A DNA stretch of 64,000 bases from Aurantimicrobium minutum (GTDB taxonomy: Bacteria > Actinomycetota > Actinomycetes > Actinomycetales > Microbacteriaceae), in contig NZ_AP017457.1 of assembly GCF_002355535.1 (NCBI RefSeq), forward strand, positions 1,550,001-1,614,000. The letters are read 5' to 3'. A model generated the notes under the pieces. The model was not told where the DNA came from. It ran no database searches and worked only from the letters and a program-made list of their open reading frames with translations. The position numbers were made by a program, and so were the translations under genes. Shown here piece by piece: positions 38,437 to 47,898 of the stretch (within the stretch, counting starts at the first letter, position 1; each line of letters starts with the position of its first letter).

Positions 38437-38578
38437 GAAAGCAAGTTTAGGTAGCTGAGCTCAGCAGTGAAGTAGCCTCGCGAGTAATCCCTCGAGCTTC
38501 TGAGTTTTTCGCAAATGCTCAGAGGTGATAATCTCTAACGGTGCCAATTTTCGGGAGTAATCCTGAAGGTCTGGATAC

Positions 38579-38650
<72 letters not shown>

Positions 38651-38702
38651 CGATCATTCTTCGACTGCTGCAGGTTTCCTGTTCCACAAGATGAGTGTTC
38701 GT

Positions 38703-38776
38703 GGCTGGGTAGCTCAGGTGGTTAGAGCGCACGACTCATAATCGTGAGGTCGCGGGATCGAGCCCCGCTCCAGCTA
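38703..38776 (+). tRNA. tRNA-Met (anticodon CAT), elongator-like
   Basis: Acceptor GGCTGGG pairs with TCCAGCT using G-U at both ends. Anticodon stem CACGA/TCGTG, loop CTCATAA with CAT at 38737-38739, T arm GCGGG/CCCGC. A paired first position argues against the initiator tRNA. A lysidine-modified tRNA-Ile with the same anticodon is the main alternative. Confidence 0.9.
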
Positions 38777-38782
38777 CATAAG

Positions 38783-38807
38783 AAAATCCCCACACTGTGG
38801 GGATTTT
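38783..38807. terminator. Bidirectional terminator after tRNA-Met
   Basis: AAAATCCCCACA and TGTGGGGATTTT around a central C, followed by TGTTTT. It also lies just past the stop of the convergent 45-residue gene. Confidence 0.88.
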
Positions 38808-38811
38808 TGTT

Positions 38812-38949
38812 TTAGTACTTCTGGCCTTCGCGCTGTTCTTCTTCAGCTTCGCGAACCTGCTGTTCAGCCATTTCTTGTTTGGCAATGCGAGCATTTTCTT
38901 TGGCTGCTTCGCGAAGGTCTTCTTCGTTTGTTCGGTTGTTCTTGACCAT
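38812..38949 (-). CDS. 45-residue charged helical protein
   Basis: Small gene starting MVKNNRTNEEDLREAAKENA and ending EEEQREGQKY. The composition is about half Glu, Arg, Lys, Gln and Asn with Ala, so it should be a single long helix or coiled coil without Cys or membrane segments. AAAGGAG stands 5 bases before the ATG, a strong sign that it is translated. It is convergent with tRNA-Met and shares the terminator. I do not recognise the family. Confidence 0.7.
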   Translation of the reverse strand: MVKNNRTNEEDLREAAKENARIAKQEMAEQQVREAEEEQREGQKY

Positions 38950-39127
38950 GGTGCTCCTTTCGGAGAGCATTCTGATCGTGTTGCTCAATCATATTTCTCT
39001 CCTTGCTCCCTCCGATAGGGCTGAAATCAAACGGGTTCAGTCTTTCTCGGGGCTTTTTCAAGAACACAAACTAGTTTGGAATAAGAGCTAGTCCAGACCT
39101 TGTCCGTGGCCGTGGAGGTGAGCTGTC

Positions 39128-40228
39128 ATGAAACTTCTGTCTCGAGTTTCTAATGTGAGCAATAATGTTCTGCCCATAGTGGCGTTGGCGAGTTTGTTGG
39201 TTTTTTGGAATTCCACACCCTCCCTTTTTGTCATGGTTCTTCTCGGAATCCTGCTGGCAGTTTCTGTGTTGGCAGCTGTTCACCATGCTGAGGTAATAGC
39301 CCACAAGGTGGGTGAACCTTATGGTTCTCTCATCCTTGCTGCGGCTGTCACCGTGATCGAAGTGGGCATGCTGGTGACGTTGATGATTGCCTCACCACAG
39401 GAATCGGCAACGCTAGCCAGGGATACTGTCTTTTCCGCGATCATGATTATTTGCAATGGAATCGTGGGCATCTCGTTGATTGTGAAAGCTCAACGTAAAC
39501 GAACAGCGACTTTCAACGCAGAAGGCATTGGTGGTGCACTGGCTGCGATTACAGCCTTGACAACGATGAGTTTGATTTTGCCCTCTTTCACTACGTCAAC
39601 ACCGGGCGCAACCTTCTCACCTGCTCAGCTTGTTTTTGCAGCAGTAACTGCCTTGGTGATTTATCTCGTCTTTGTTTTCATTCAAACGGTTCGGCACCGG
39701 GACTTCTTTTTGCCTCCGCCAGTATCAGAGAACAGCACGACTTTGGTTGCTGAGCACAAAGAACCCCCAAGTTCACGGCTGGCATGGATCAGTTTTGCGC
39801 TTCTGGTCGTTGCGCTGGTGAGCGTTGTTGGTTTGGCCAAAATCACGAGCCCCCTTCTGGAGACAGCGATTTATGGGGCGGGGCTTCCCTCAACACTGAT
39901 TGCTGTGAGCATTGCCGGGCTTGTGCTGTTGCCTGAATCAATTGCCGCGGTCCGGGCTGCCTATTTTGGCCGGACTCAAACCAGCCTGAACTTGGCATAT
40001 GGCTCTGCAATGGCGAGCATTGGGCTAACCATTCCGGTTATTGCGGTGATGTCAATATTCTTTGGCTTCCCCATCGTTCTAGGTTTGAGCGCAACTGAGC
40101 TTGTTCTCTTTGTCTTGACGGTTGCCGTGAGTATTCTCACCGTGGTGCCCGGGCGGGCAACCATATTGCAGGGAGCAATTCACCTCAGTATTTTTGCCGG
40201 CTTCATCTTCTTCATAATCAACCCCTAG
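39128..40228 (+). CDS. chaA: Calcium/proton antiporter, ChaA-like
   Basis: 366 residues, about 10-11 membrane helices in two related halves. The cation/proton exchanger alpha motifs are AAAVTVIEVGMLVTLMIA near residue 73 and SIAGLVLLPESIAAVRAAYFG near 262, with the conserved Glu in each (VIEV and LPES). Expected to export Ca2+ or Na+/K+ for protons. It is convergent with the SbtA-like gene. ATG at 39128 with GGAGG upstream. Confidence 0.88.
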   Translation: MKLLSRVSNVSNNVLPIVALASLLVFWNSTPSLFVMVLLGILLAVSVLAAVHHAEVIAHKVGEPYGSLILAAAVTVIEVGMLVTLMIASPQESATLARDTVFSAIMIICNGIVGISLIVKAQRKRTATFNAEGIGGALAAITALTTMSLILPSFTTSTPGATFSPAQLVFAAVTALVIYLVFVFIQTVRHRDFFLPPPVSENSTTLVAEHKEPPSSRLAWISFALLVVALVSVVGLAKITSPLLETAIYGAGLPSTLIAVSIAGLVLLPESIAAVRAAYFGRTQTSLNLAYGSAMASIGLTIPVIAVMSIFFGFPIVLGLSATELVLFVLTVAVSILTVVPGRATILQGAIHLSIFAGFIFFIINP

Positions 40229-40252
40229 CCCGCCTCAATTGAGGGGTGAAAC

Positions 40253-41215
40253 TTAGGCGATGAGCTGTGCGAACCACACGAATACAGGGATACCAATCAG
40301 CAGGTTGAAGGGGAAGGTGATTCCCAAGCTGGCCGTGAGGTAGAAGCCTGGGTTTGCTTCGGGCAAAGAAAGTTTCACGGCTGCCGGTGCCGCGATGTAG
40401 GAGGCGCTGGCACAGAGCACACCAAACACGGCAGCACCTCCGGCGCTCAGCCCGATAAGTGTTGCTAGTCCGACTCCCGCGATACCAATCACGAGAGGGA
40501 ATGTGATGGCAAAGACGAGCAATCCCCAACCTGCCTGGGGGAGTTCTTTGAGGTGCGATCCTGCCTGAATGCCCAGTTGCAGAAGAAAGAGAGTGAGCAC
40601 GCCAACAAAGAGGGCACCGAAGAAGGGCTCCACACGCTCATAGCCGACAGGGCCACTGACCGCACCGATGACAAGACCACCGACGAGGAGGAGGATGGAT
40701 TTTCCTGTGAGAACCTCGTGCATGAGGGGTCCCCAGCTTTGTTGCTTGCTTGCTTTGCGAGCAAGCACAAGCCCAACAATCAGACCTGGTACTTCCATGA
40801 TGGCAAGCAGTGTCGCGAGGTAACCTTCAGGATCAAGACCAAGTGACTCGACAAACATGAGGCCTGCGGTGAAGGTCACAAGAGAAGTTGAGCCATAGTG
40901 AGCGGCGATTGCGCCGCGCTCGGTTTGGTTCAGCGGTGTGAGAACTTTGAGGACTGCGAATGCGGCGATGGGTATCGCGAGTCCCACAATGATCGCGAGG
41001 GCGATAGGTGCGGCGATGTCGGCTGGCTCTGCCATTCTGAGCCCCACCCCGCCTTTGATGCCGATAGCAAGTAGGAGGTAGATAGAGAGGGCACTGAAAA
41101 TCTGTGGTGGAATCTCTAGTCTCGAGCGTAGCCCTACAGCAATAAGTCCCAGCACGAAGGCTAGGACTGGGGGTGAGGTCAAGTTGCTCACAGCGAGCTC
41201 GAGAGATTCAAACAT
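40253..41215 (-). CDS. SbtA-family sodium-dependent bicarbonate transporter
   Basis: 320 residues, ten helices in two inverted halves. Recognised by LSIYLLLAIGIKGGVGLR near residue 43, IAAHYGSTSLVTFTAGL near 123, FLLQLGIQAGSHL and ASASYIAAPAAVKLSLPEANPGFYLTASLGITFPFN, all close to cyanobacterial SbtA. It would bring in bicarbonate with Na+. No SbtB regulator gene is adjacent. In a heterotroph it could feed anaplerotic carboxylases; that is inference. ATG at 41215 preferred to a longer frame. Confidence 0.88.
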   Translation of the reverse strand: MFESLELAVSNLTSPPVLAFVLGLIAVGLRSRLEIPPQIFSALSIYLLLAIGIKGGVGLRMAEPADIAAPIALAIIVGLAIPIAAFAVLKVLTPLNQTERGAIAAHYGSTSLVTFTAGLMFVESLGLDPEGYLATLLAIMEVPGLIVGLVLARKASKQQSWGPLMHEVLTGKSILLLVGGLVIGAVSGPVGYERVEPFFGALFVGVLTLFLLQLGIQAGSHLKELPQAGWGLLVFAITFPLVIGIAGVGLATLIGLSAGGAAVFGVLCASASYIAAPAAVKLSLPEANPGFYLTASLGITFPFNLLIGIPVFVWFAQLIA

Positions 41216-41292
41216 TTTTAGTCCAATCAGTTGACTAGAAGAATAATACAGGAAATAATATTCAGTAATCAATCTTCTTTAGTAAGGATGTC

Positions 41293-42306
41293 ATGAACGT
41301 AGAAATCTGGATGTGGCTCGCAGTACTCGCAGCAATTATTGTGATGCTGCTTATTGACCTCTTTGCTCACCGCAAGGCGCACGAGATCTCTCTTCGCGAG
41401 GCCGCAGCATGGTCCGCTTTCTGGGTAGCCACTGGTATTGGTTTTGGTGTCTTGGTCTGGAATTACTTTGGCGCCGAATACGGGCAGCAGTACTTCGCCG
41501 GATTTGTCATTGAGAAATCTCTAGCTGTAGATAACGTCTTTATCTGGGCATTGATCTTCGCTTCCTTCAGCGTCCCACGCAAGTATCAGCACCGCGTCCT
41601 CTTCTTAGGTGTTCTGGGTGCGCTGGTCTTCCGTGGAATCTTCATCGCACTCGGTGCGGTAATTCTCGAAAACTTTGCCTGGGTTCTCTACCTCTTTGCG
41701 GCCTTCCTGATCTACACCGGTATTCACATGCTCATCAAGCGGAACGAGCATGCTGATCCCACTCAAGGACGCTTCTTCAAGTGGTTCTCTTCGGTCGTTC
41801 CTTCAACCCAGAAGTACTACGGGCAGAAATTATTCGTCCGTGTTGGAGGCGTCCTCCTAGCAACACCATTGCTTATGGTGTTGGTTCTGGTTGAGTTCAC
41901 CGACATCATTTTTGCGGTTGACTCGATCCCCGCAATCTTCGCGGTGACCTCTGAACCGTTCCTCGTCTTCACCGCCAATGCATTCGCGATCTTGGGTCTG
42001 CGTGCAATGTACTTCTTGCTAGCTGACCTGATGTACCGATTTGTGTACCTCAAGATCGGACTTGCGTTCGTACTAGTCTGGGTTGGTGTCAAGATGGGCC
42101 TGCACGACATCGTCAAGGTTCCTACTGGCATCTCACTGACAGTGATCCTGACCATCCTGACCGTTTCTATCGTTGCGAGCTTTATCGTCAGCAGAAACAA
42201 AGAAGCCGAGCACATCGAGCCTGCCTCACGTCAGCAACTCCCTGAAGCAACAGAGGAGGAAATGGCGGCATTGGCTCCAACCTGGCGAAAGTCTGGAAAG
42301 ATGTAG
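41293..42306 (+). CDS. TerC/Alx-family membrane protein
   Basis: 337 residues, 8-9 helices. TerC motifs: IEKSLAVDNVFIWALIFASF near residue 77 and VLVEFTDIIFAVDSIPAIFAVT near 200, each with the acidic residues that bind metal, then AILGLRAMYFLLADL. The family exports Mn2+ or is linked to tellurite and alkaline response. I found no yybP-ykoY manganese riboswitch in the 77 bases upstream. A small HTH gene follows 2 bases on. Confidence 0.92.
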   Translation: MNVEIWMWLAVLAAIIVMLLIDLFAHRKAHEISLREAAAWSAFWVATGIGFGVLVWNYFGAEYGQQYFAGFVIEKSLAVDNVFIWALIFASFSVPRKYQHRVLFLGVLGALVFRGIFIALGAVILENFAWVLYLFAAFLIYTGIHMLIKRNEHADPTQGRFFKWFSSVVPSTQKYYGQKLFVRVGGVLLATPLLMVLVLVEFTDIIFAVDSIPAIFAVTSEPFLVFTANAFAILGLRAMYFLLADLMYRFVYLKIGLAFVLVWVGVKMGLHDIVKVPTGISLTVILTILTVSIVASFIVSRNKEAEHIEPASRQQLPEATEEEMAALAPTWRKSGKM

Positions 42307-42308
42307 CC

Positions 42309-42587
42309 ATGGCCAACTGGACATTCCTCACCCACCACGGGCACGTGCTCGTTGCGGTGTCGCAACATTCAGACCTCACAGTCGATCAAATTGCGGCAAA
42401 GGTTGGAATTACTGCCAGGGCAACCGCGGGAATCCTCAACGATCTTGTTGAGGCCGGTTACGTTGAAAAGACCAAGCACGGTCGGAACAACCACTACACG
42501 GTTCATGGAGAGATTCCATTGCGTCACCCGCTCAACAACCAAACCCCTATCGCAGAACTGTTGTCCCTGTTTTCCGAAGGAAGCTGA
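42309..42587 (+). CDS. Small winged-helix transcriptional regulator
   Basis: 92 residues. The MarR-like winged helix reads LTVDQIAAKVGITARATAGILNDLVEAGYVEKTKHGRNNHYTVH (about 23-66), almost the whole protein; no separate ligand or dimer domain. It follows terC by 2 bases, so it is co-transcribed and may regulate terC or act elsewhere. Homologues of this short type are common in actinobacteria; target unknown. Confidence 0.82.
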   Translation: MANWTFLTHHGHVLVAVSQHSDLTVDQIAAKVGITARATAGILNDLVEAGYVEKTKHGRNNHYTVHGEIPLRHPLNNQTPIAELLSLFSEGS

Positions 42588-42665
42588 AGTACCTCTCAAG
42601 CTCCAAGGAACGCTGGGGATTCTCAAGGAAGTTCAGCCCGCGTAAAGTTCACACGGAGATTAACG

Positions 42666-42698
42666 AACTGTGGCCTCCCAATAGGGGAGGCCACAGTT
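42666..42698. terminator. Hairpin between the HTH gene and the BI-1 gene
   Basis: AACTGTGGCCTCCC and GGGAGGCCACAGTT form a perfect 14-base stem with loop AATAG between convergent genes. Confidence 0.8.
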
Positions 42699-42715
42699 GA
42701 TTGTTCGTAAAGTGA

Positions 42716-43510
42716 CTAGTCGCGAGCGATAGCCAGGAACTGGAGGATCTGGAGGTAAAGCCAGACCACCGTCACCATAATGCTGAACGCACCGGTCCAT
42801 GCGAACTTTGCAGGAGCCTTGTTTGCAACACCGCGCTGGATCATGTCGAAGTCCAGTACGAGTGAGTAGGCAGCAAGCAGAATCACCAGTGGGCCAATGA
42901 TCAGACCGAGGGGGATACCAAAGATCTCAACACTGTTGAGGCCAAACGTTCCGCTGGTTGCGCCAAACAGCTGCATGAAGAAGCTAACCAGGCTAAAGAC
43001 CAGGTAGGAAATGATTCCGATGAAGAAGATCTTTGTTGCACGAGCCGAAGCACGAATCTTGCCACTGGCGAATAGTGCCAGGGTGACACCCACCACGACG
43101 ATGGTTGCGATGACAGCCTGGGCAACGATGCCACTCCACTGAGCGTCAAAGACCAGCGAGATGCCACCGATGAAGACACCTTCAAGAGCTGCATAGCCCA
43201 GGATCAGTGCAGGAACTGGCTCCTTTTTGAAGATGTTTACCATTGCGAGAACGAGAGCACCAATGGCCGCAAACATGACCAGTGTCATTCCAAATGCGGG
43301 GTTGGTGGCAGTGATCATCCAGCCAGCTACGGCACCAACAAGAAGAACGGCGAAGGAAATAAACGACTTCGCAATTGTTGCTTCATAGGTGAGGGCAGGC
43401 TCTGGCGCACGGTTAGCAGAGGGTGCGTCGTAGAGCGCTTGGAGCTCTTCGGCAGTTGCGTTCGGTGAGAACGCCTTGTTGCCAGCAAAAGCAGGGTTGT
43501 TAACAGCCAT
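42716..43510 (-). CDS. Bax inhibitor-1/YccA family membrane protein
   Basis: 264 residues. N-terminal 45 residues are soluble, then seven membrane helices of the DUF4870/TMBIM fold seen in actinobacterial Bax-inhibitor-1 members: ALEGVFIGGISLVFDAQWSGIV near residue 110 and YSLVLDFDMIQRGVANKAP near 215, the latter holding the conserved Asp pair. The family forms pH-gated Ca2+ leaks in Bacillus YetJ. Stands alone, divergent from the GDPD gene. Confidence 0.9.
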   Translation of the reverse strand: MAVNNPAFAGNKAFSPNATAEELQALYDAPSANRAPEPALTYEATIAKSFISFAVLLVGAVAGWMITATNPAFGMTLVMFAAIGALVLAMVNIFKKEPVPALILGYAALEGVFIGGISLVFDAQWSGIVAQAVIATIVVVGVTLALFASGKIRASARATKIFFIGIISYLVFSLVSFFMQLFGATSGTFGLNSVEIFGIPLGLIIGPLVILLAAYSLVLDFDMIQRGVANKAPAKFAWTGAFSIMVTVVWLYLQILQFLAIARD

Positions 43511-43718
43511 GACGGTTGTTCATCCTTTCGAGGAGTTGGGCGCTGTGAAGCGCTACCTCCACGATACCGAGTGTGGGTAGTGAGTTTTCCGAGAATTAGC
43601 TGTGTTTTCCCCTGTTTTGGGCAGATCTGATCAGACCGAGAGTACTGAAGAACAGTTGCAGTCGTATTCCTAGTGAATAATCAGCATCTTTACTCGTGTG
43701 CTCTGCCATTCTTGGAAC

Positions 43719-44717
43719 ATGACTTCACCTCTCGTCATTGCCCATCGCGGTGCAAGTGGCTACCATCCTGAGCACACTCGGAAGGCCTACCTCACCGCAA
43801 TTGAACAAGGCGCTGACGCAATAGAACCAGATCTGGTGATTTCCCGAGACGGGGTCCTTGTTATCCGCCATGAGAATGAAATCTCTGGCACTACAGATGT
43901 GGCGAGCAGACCAGAGTTTGCTCACCTGCTCACCACAAAAGTGGTGGATGGGGAAGAGCTCACGGGATGGTTCACCGAAGATTTCACCTGGGCAGAGCTT
44001 TCCACTCTGCGCTGCATCGAACGTGTGCCCCAGTTGCGGCCACAAAATGCTCTCGAGAATGGTGAATATGCCATGCTCCGTTTCATAGATTTGTTAGAGA
44101 TTGCCGACCAAGCACCGCGAAAGCTCACGCTGGTCGTAGAGATTAAGCATCCGACCTATTTTGCACAGCAGGGCTTTGCCTTTGAGGACCTCATTGCTCA
44201 AGATCTGTTTCTTGCAGGCTGGCACTTAAACGATTCCCGAATCTTCATTGAAAGCTTCGAGAAGAGTGTCGTGATGCGCTGCAAAGACAAAGGCGTTGGC
44301 GCACGCCATGTGTACATCATGGATTTTGGTTACACCGCTTTTGATGAAGTGCAGTGGGCGCTCTCCGAAGGTGTTCCTTCCATTTCTAATCTGGATGAAC
44401 TGTCTAATGCTGGTTTAGATATCTTCGCGGAGAAACTTGACGGTGTAGCTCTCGCCTGGAGCCTGCTCATGGGGAGAGATTCCACCTTGGATGTTGAGCA
44501 AGGACGCAGAATTGTTGAAAGTGCACATCAGCGTGGTTTGACCGTGTGGGTGTGGTCATTGCGGATAGAGAACGTCTTTCTTCCCGAAGAATTCCGCACT
44601 GATGGCGCAGAACACGAACCGGGTAAATGGGAAGAGTTCTTTGCGTTGTTATGGTCTCTGGGCGTTGATGGGGTGTTCAGTGACTTCCCTGACTTGGCTG
44701 TCCGTACGCGCCCATAG
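43719..44717 (+). CDS. Glycerophosphodiester phosphodiesterase
   Basis: 332 residues. GDPD TIM barrel: IAHRGASGYHPEHT at residues 6-19 (catalytic His, Arg, Glu), EPDLVISRDGVLVIRHE (metal Glu/Asp and second His), and VEIKHPTYF near 139. The C-terminal segment GVDGVFSDFPDLA is typical. It hydrolyses glycerophosphodiesters to glycerol-3-phosphate and alcohol. No signal peptide, so probably cytoplasmic. ATG at 43719 (GGA upstream) chosen over a GTG at 43698. Confidence 0.92.
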   Translation: MTSPLVIAHRGASGYHPEHTRKAYLTAIEQGADAIEPDLVISRDGVLVIRHENEISGTTDVASRPEFAHLLTTKVVDGEELTGWFTEDFTWAELSTLRCIERVPQLRPQNALENGEYAMLRFIDLLEIADQAPRKLTLVVEIKHPTYFAQQGFAFEDLIAQDLFLAGWHLNDSRIFIESFEKSVVMRCKDKGVGARHVYIMDFGYTAFDEVQWALSEGVPSISNLDELSNAGLDIFAEKLDGVALAWSLLMGRDSTLDVEQGRRIVESAHQRGLTVWVWSLRIENVFLPEEFRTDGAEHEPGKWEEFFALLWSLGVDGVFSDFPDLAVRTRP

Positions 44718-44729
44718 ACTTAAGGCGCA

Positions 44730-47057
44730 ATGAGTGAGCTTTCATCGCCCAACCCTTTACTGGATGGGCTTAATCCCCAGCAGCGAGAAGCGGTGGAATA
44801 CCGCGGTCCCGCCTTACTCATTGTTGCCGGAGCAGGTTCGGGAAAAACCAGCGTCCTCACCCGACGTATTGCTTCACTGATTAGTAATCGGGAAGCGTGG
44901 CCCAGCAATATCTTGGCCATTACGTTCACCAACAAAGCTGCCGCAGAAATGCGCGAACGTGCAGAAAAAATGCTGGGTGCGGCAACCGAAGGAATGTGGA
45001 TTTCCACCTTTCACTCTTCTTGCGTTCGCATACTGCGACGTGAGGCAGAGAACTTTGGCTTCACCAAAGCGTTCACCATCTATGACTCACATGACTCACG
45101 CACCCTCATCAAACGCCTGATTAAGGAGTATGAAGCAGACACGTATGGGCTCTCTGTTTCGGGTGTTGCGGGAAAGATTTCTCGACTCAAAAATGAGCTC
45201 TCAGATGTTGATAGCTATTCGCGCAATGCAAATCTCAATGATCCAACCGAGGTGAAGTTCCTCGAAATTTTCCGCGGATACACTCGCGCGCTCCAGGCAG
45301 CCAATGCCTTTGACTTTGATGATCTCATTGCCCAGACAGTGTTCTTATTTCGGGCATTCCCCCATGTTGCCGATCACTATCGCAAACAGTTTAGGCACAT
45401 CTTGGTGGACGAGTATCAGGACACCAACCACGCACAATATGCACTGATTCATGAGCTCACCCGAGAAACAGCAGGTGGTCTTCCTGGCGCTTCACTGACT
45501 GTGGTGGGTGATTCCGATCAGTCCATTTACGCTTTCCGGGGCGCTGATATGCGCAACATTGCTGAGTTTGAGCGTGATTTCCCTGGCGCGCACGTGGTCA
45601 TGCTGGAGCAAAACTACCGTTCAACGCAGACGATTCTTTCCGCAGCAAATGCGGTCATTTCCAACAACTTTGATCGCAAGGATAAAAAGCTGTGGACCGA
45701 TGTGGGCGATGGTGATCTCATTGTTGGATTCACCGGTTACTCAGCACACGATGAGGCGCAGTTTGTCGTCGATGAAATTAGTGCCCTTCACGCCCAAGGG
45801 ATGGGCTACAACGAGATAGCGGTTTTCTATCGAACGAACTCTCAAACGCGTGCGCTGGAAGAAATCTTTATCCGCTCTGCTCTTCCCTACAGAATCTTAG
45901 GCGGCACGAAGTTCTATGAACGTGCAGAGATCAAAGACATCCTGGCGTACTTAGTTGCTGTGGCGAACCCAGCTGATTCGCTCGCTGTGCGCCGTATTCT
46001 CAATGTTCCCAAACGCGGGATTGGTCCAGCCACCGAAACAGGTTTGCAGAACTACGCCGACACCAACCAGATCACGTTGCGCGAAGCATTGCGCTCTGCA
46101 GACTCCCTCGGTCTTGGCCCCAAGGTCTCTGGCGCAATTGCCAAACTCTCAGGCCTCATTGATGAAGCAACCTCGTTGGCCGAATCTTCACCAGTTGCTG
46201 AAGTCCTCACACGCATTCTGGAAGAAACTGGATACGTTGATCTGCTCAGAGCAACCCGTGATCCTCAAGACGAAGCACGAGCTGAAAACGTCGAAGAACT
46301 CTTTGCGGTGACCAAAGAGTTCGATAAAAACAACCCAGGCGGCACGCTCGTTGATTTCTTGACCGAGGTCTCTCTCGTGGCAGCCGCTGATGAGCTCGAC
46401 GATGCCAGTGGCACCGTCTCGCTCATGACCTTGCACACCGCAAAAGGTCTGGAATACAACGCCGTGTTCATTACTGGTGTCGAAGAAGAACTTCTTCCTC
46501 ACCGGATGTCCGCTGGTGAACCTGGTGGACCTGCTGAAGAACGCCGCTTGTTCTATGTGGGCATTACACGTGCGCGCAAGAAATTGTTCCTGTCTTTGGC
46601 GATGAGTCGAGCACAGTTTGGTCAAACCAATGTGGCGATGCCTTCTCGCTATCTGCAAGAGATACCTTCAGAGCTCATTGACTGGCGCCAGTCACCCGGA
46701 ACAGTGAACGGGCGTGACGGTTATCAATCACGAGCACTCAATGCCCGAGGCTCACGCTATGACGGCGGCTTTGGTTCGAGTGAGCTAGGTGGTTGGGGAT
46801 CAACCGAGGGTGGCTGGAATTCTCTCGAGGCCGCCCCTAAACCAAAGACCGAATGGGCTAACCGGGTCACGAATAAGATTCGTGACAACGGGGACCTCGT
46901 TCTTGTCGCTGGCGACCGAATTTCTCACGCTGACTTTGGTGAAGGAACTGTGAACCAGGTAACGGGCGAGGGCGCAAAGAGCGTAGCTCACGTGAAGTTT
47001 GATACCGCTGGAGCAAAGAAGCTCCTGATTAAGATTGCGCCAATCGAGAAGCTTTAA
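44730..47057 (+). CDS. pcrA: ATP-dependent DNA helicase PcrA/UvrD
   Basis: 775 residues, SF1A helicase. Walker A AGAGSGKTSVLTRR near residue 33, motif II LVDEYQDTNHAQY, motif III GDSDQSIYAFRGAD, motif IV LEQNYRSTQTIL, motif V MTLHTAKGLEYNAVFITGVEE and motif VI EERRLFYVGITRARKKL are all present. C-terminal Tudor-like domain DRISHADFGEGTVNQVTG binds RNA polymerase in relatives. Functions in nucleotide-excision repair and replication-transcription conflict. Confidence 0.96.
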   Translation: MSELSSPNPLLDGLNPQQREAVEYRGPALLIVAGAGSGKTSVLTRRIASLISNREAWPSNILAITFTNKAAAEMRERAEKMLGAATEGMWISTFHSSCVRILRREAENFGFTKAFTIYDSHDSRTLIKRLIKEYEADTYGLSVSGVAGKISRLKNELSDVDSYSRNANLNDPTEVKFLEIFRGYTRALQAANAFDFDDLIAQTVFLFRAFPHVADHYRKQFRHILVDEYQDTNHAQYALIHELTRETAGGLPGASLTVVGDSDQSIYAFRGADMRNIAEFERDFPGAHVVMLEQNYRSTQTILSAANAVISNNFDRKDKKLWTDVGDGDLIVGFTGYSAHDEAQFVVDEISALHAQGMGYNEIAVFYRTNSQTRALEEIFIRSALPYRILGGTKFYERAEIKDILAYLVAVANPADSLAVRRILNVPKRGIGPATETGLQNYADTNQITLREALRSADSLGLGPKVSGAIAKLSGLIDEATSLAESSPVAEVLTRILEETGYVDLLRATRDPQDEARAENVEELFAVTKEFDKNNPGGTLVDFLTEVSLVAAADELDDASGTVSLMTLHTAKGLEYNAVFITGVEEELLPHRMSAGEPGGPAEERRLFYVGITRARKKLFLSLAMSRAQFGQTNVAMPSRYLQEIPSELIDWRQSPGTVNGRDGYQSRALNARGSRYDGGFGSSELGGWGSTEGGWNSLEAAPKPKTEWANRVTNKIRDNGDLVLVAGDRISHADFGEGTVNQVTGEGAKSVAHVKFDTAGAKKLLIKIAPIEKL

Positions 47058-47070
47058 GGAGAGCGCAAAC

Positions 47071-47793
47071 TTAGATTGCTGTGCCACCGCCTAAAAGTGA
47101 ACCAATGAAGTAAGTCACAGCAAGGGCAAGTGCTCCACCGATAGTCACACGCAGAATTGCGCGTGGAACTGGTGCGCCTCCGATGTAGGCACCAATTCCG
47201 CCGGTCAGTGCCAGCGCCAAGAGAGACGCTGCCACTGTGGCGGCAATCTTGAAGGGTTCTGGAGTGAGTAAGACAGCTAACAGTGGAAGAAGTGCTCCCA
47301 CGGTGAACGCAATCGCAGAAGAGATAGCTGCGTGGAGCGGGTTAGTGAGCTCGTCCTGGTCAATACCCAGCTCAACATCGAGATGTGTCTTGAGTGCATC
47401 CACCTCGGTCATTTCAACGGCAACCTGTCGAGCTGTTTCTGGCTTGAGGCCCTTGGCTTCATAGAGCGCAACGAGTTCTTCGAGTTCTTCCTCGGGGAAC
47501 ATTTCCAGTTCACGGCGTTCTTTATTGACCCACGCCTTTTCGGAATCTCGTTGGCTAGAAACAGATACATATTCTCCCAGCGCCATTGAGATAGCGCCGG
47601 CAGCGAGGGCGGCAATACCAGTAAGCAAGATGACAGCAGGATCACTTGTTGCGGCAGCAACACCTACAACCAGTGCAGCAATGGACACAATGCCATCGTT
47701 TGCGCCGAGAACTCCGGCTCGAAGCCAGTTCAGTTTGCTGTTGGACGCAGCGTCGTGAGGTTCAAATCCGTGTTCAAGAGTTGGTTCTGCCAT
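47071..47793 (-). CDS. VIT1/CCC1-family iron/manganese transporter-like protein
   Basis: 240 residues, five helices. The first half has LGANDGIVSIAALVVGVAAA and GAISMALGEYVSVSSQRDSEKAW; the cytosolic metal-binding helices have EEELEELVALYEAKGLKPETARQVAVEM; then three helices with VGALLPLLAVLL and GGALALAVTYFIGSLLG. Family members move Fe2+/Mn2+ out of the cytosol. Convergent with pcrA. Confidence 0.92.
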   Translation of the reverse strand: MAEPTLEHGFEPHDAASNSKLNWLRAGVLGANDGIVSIAALVVGVAAATSDPAVILLTGIAALAAGAISMALGEYVSVSSQRDSEKAWVNKERRELEMFPEEELEELVALYEAKGLKPETARQVAVEMTEVDALKTHLDVELGIDQDELTNPLHAAISSAIAFTVGALLPLLAVLLTPEPFKIAATVAASLLALALTGGIGAYIGGAPVPRAILRVTIGGALALAVTYFIGSLLGGGTAI

Positions 47794-47898
47794 GACACCA
47801 GCTTGGCAGTTTGTCTCATTGGTATCTAGTTAGGTGAGCCAAACCTTGTTCAGGGGTGTATTTGGCTGAAAAAAGGGGTAAAGTCGAACTGGTCAATT

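Noticed and set aside
38703-38776. Reading the CAT tRNA as the initiator tRNA-fMet
   Set aside because: The initiator has an unpaired first base and three G-C pairs next to the anticodon loop; here the first base pairs (G-U) and the stem is CACGA/TCGTG.
38950-39127. Short frames between the 45-residue gene and chaA
   Set aside because: No ribosome site or sensible composition on either strand; the space probably holds the two divergent promoters.
41216-41292. Possible yybP-ykoY manganese riboswitch before terC
   Set aside because: The space is only 77 bases and A/T-rich, without the conserved paired loops of that riboswitch.
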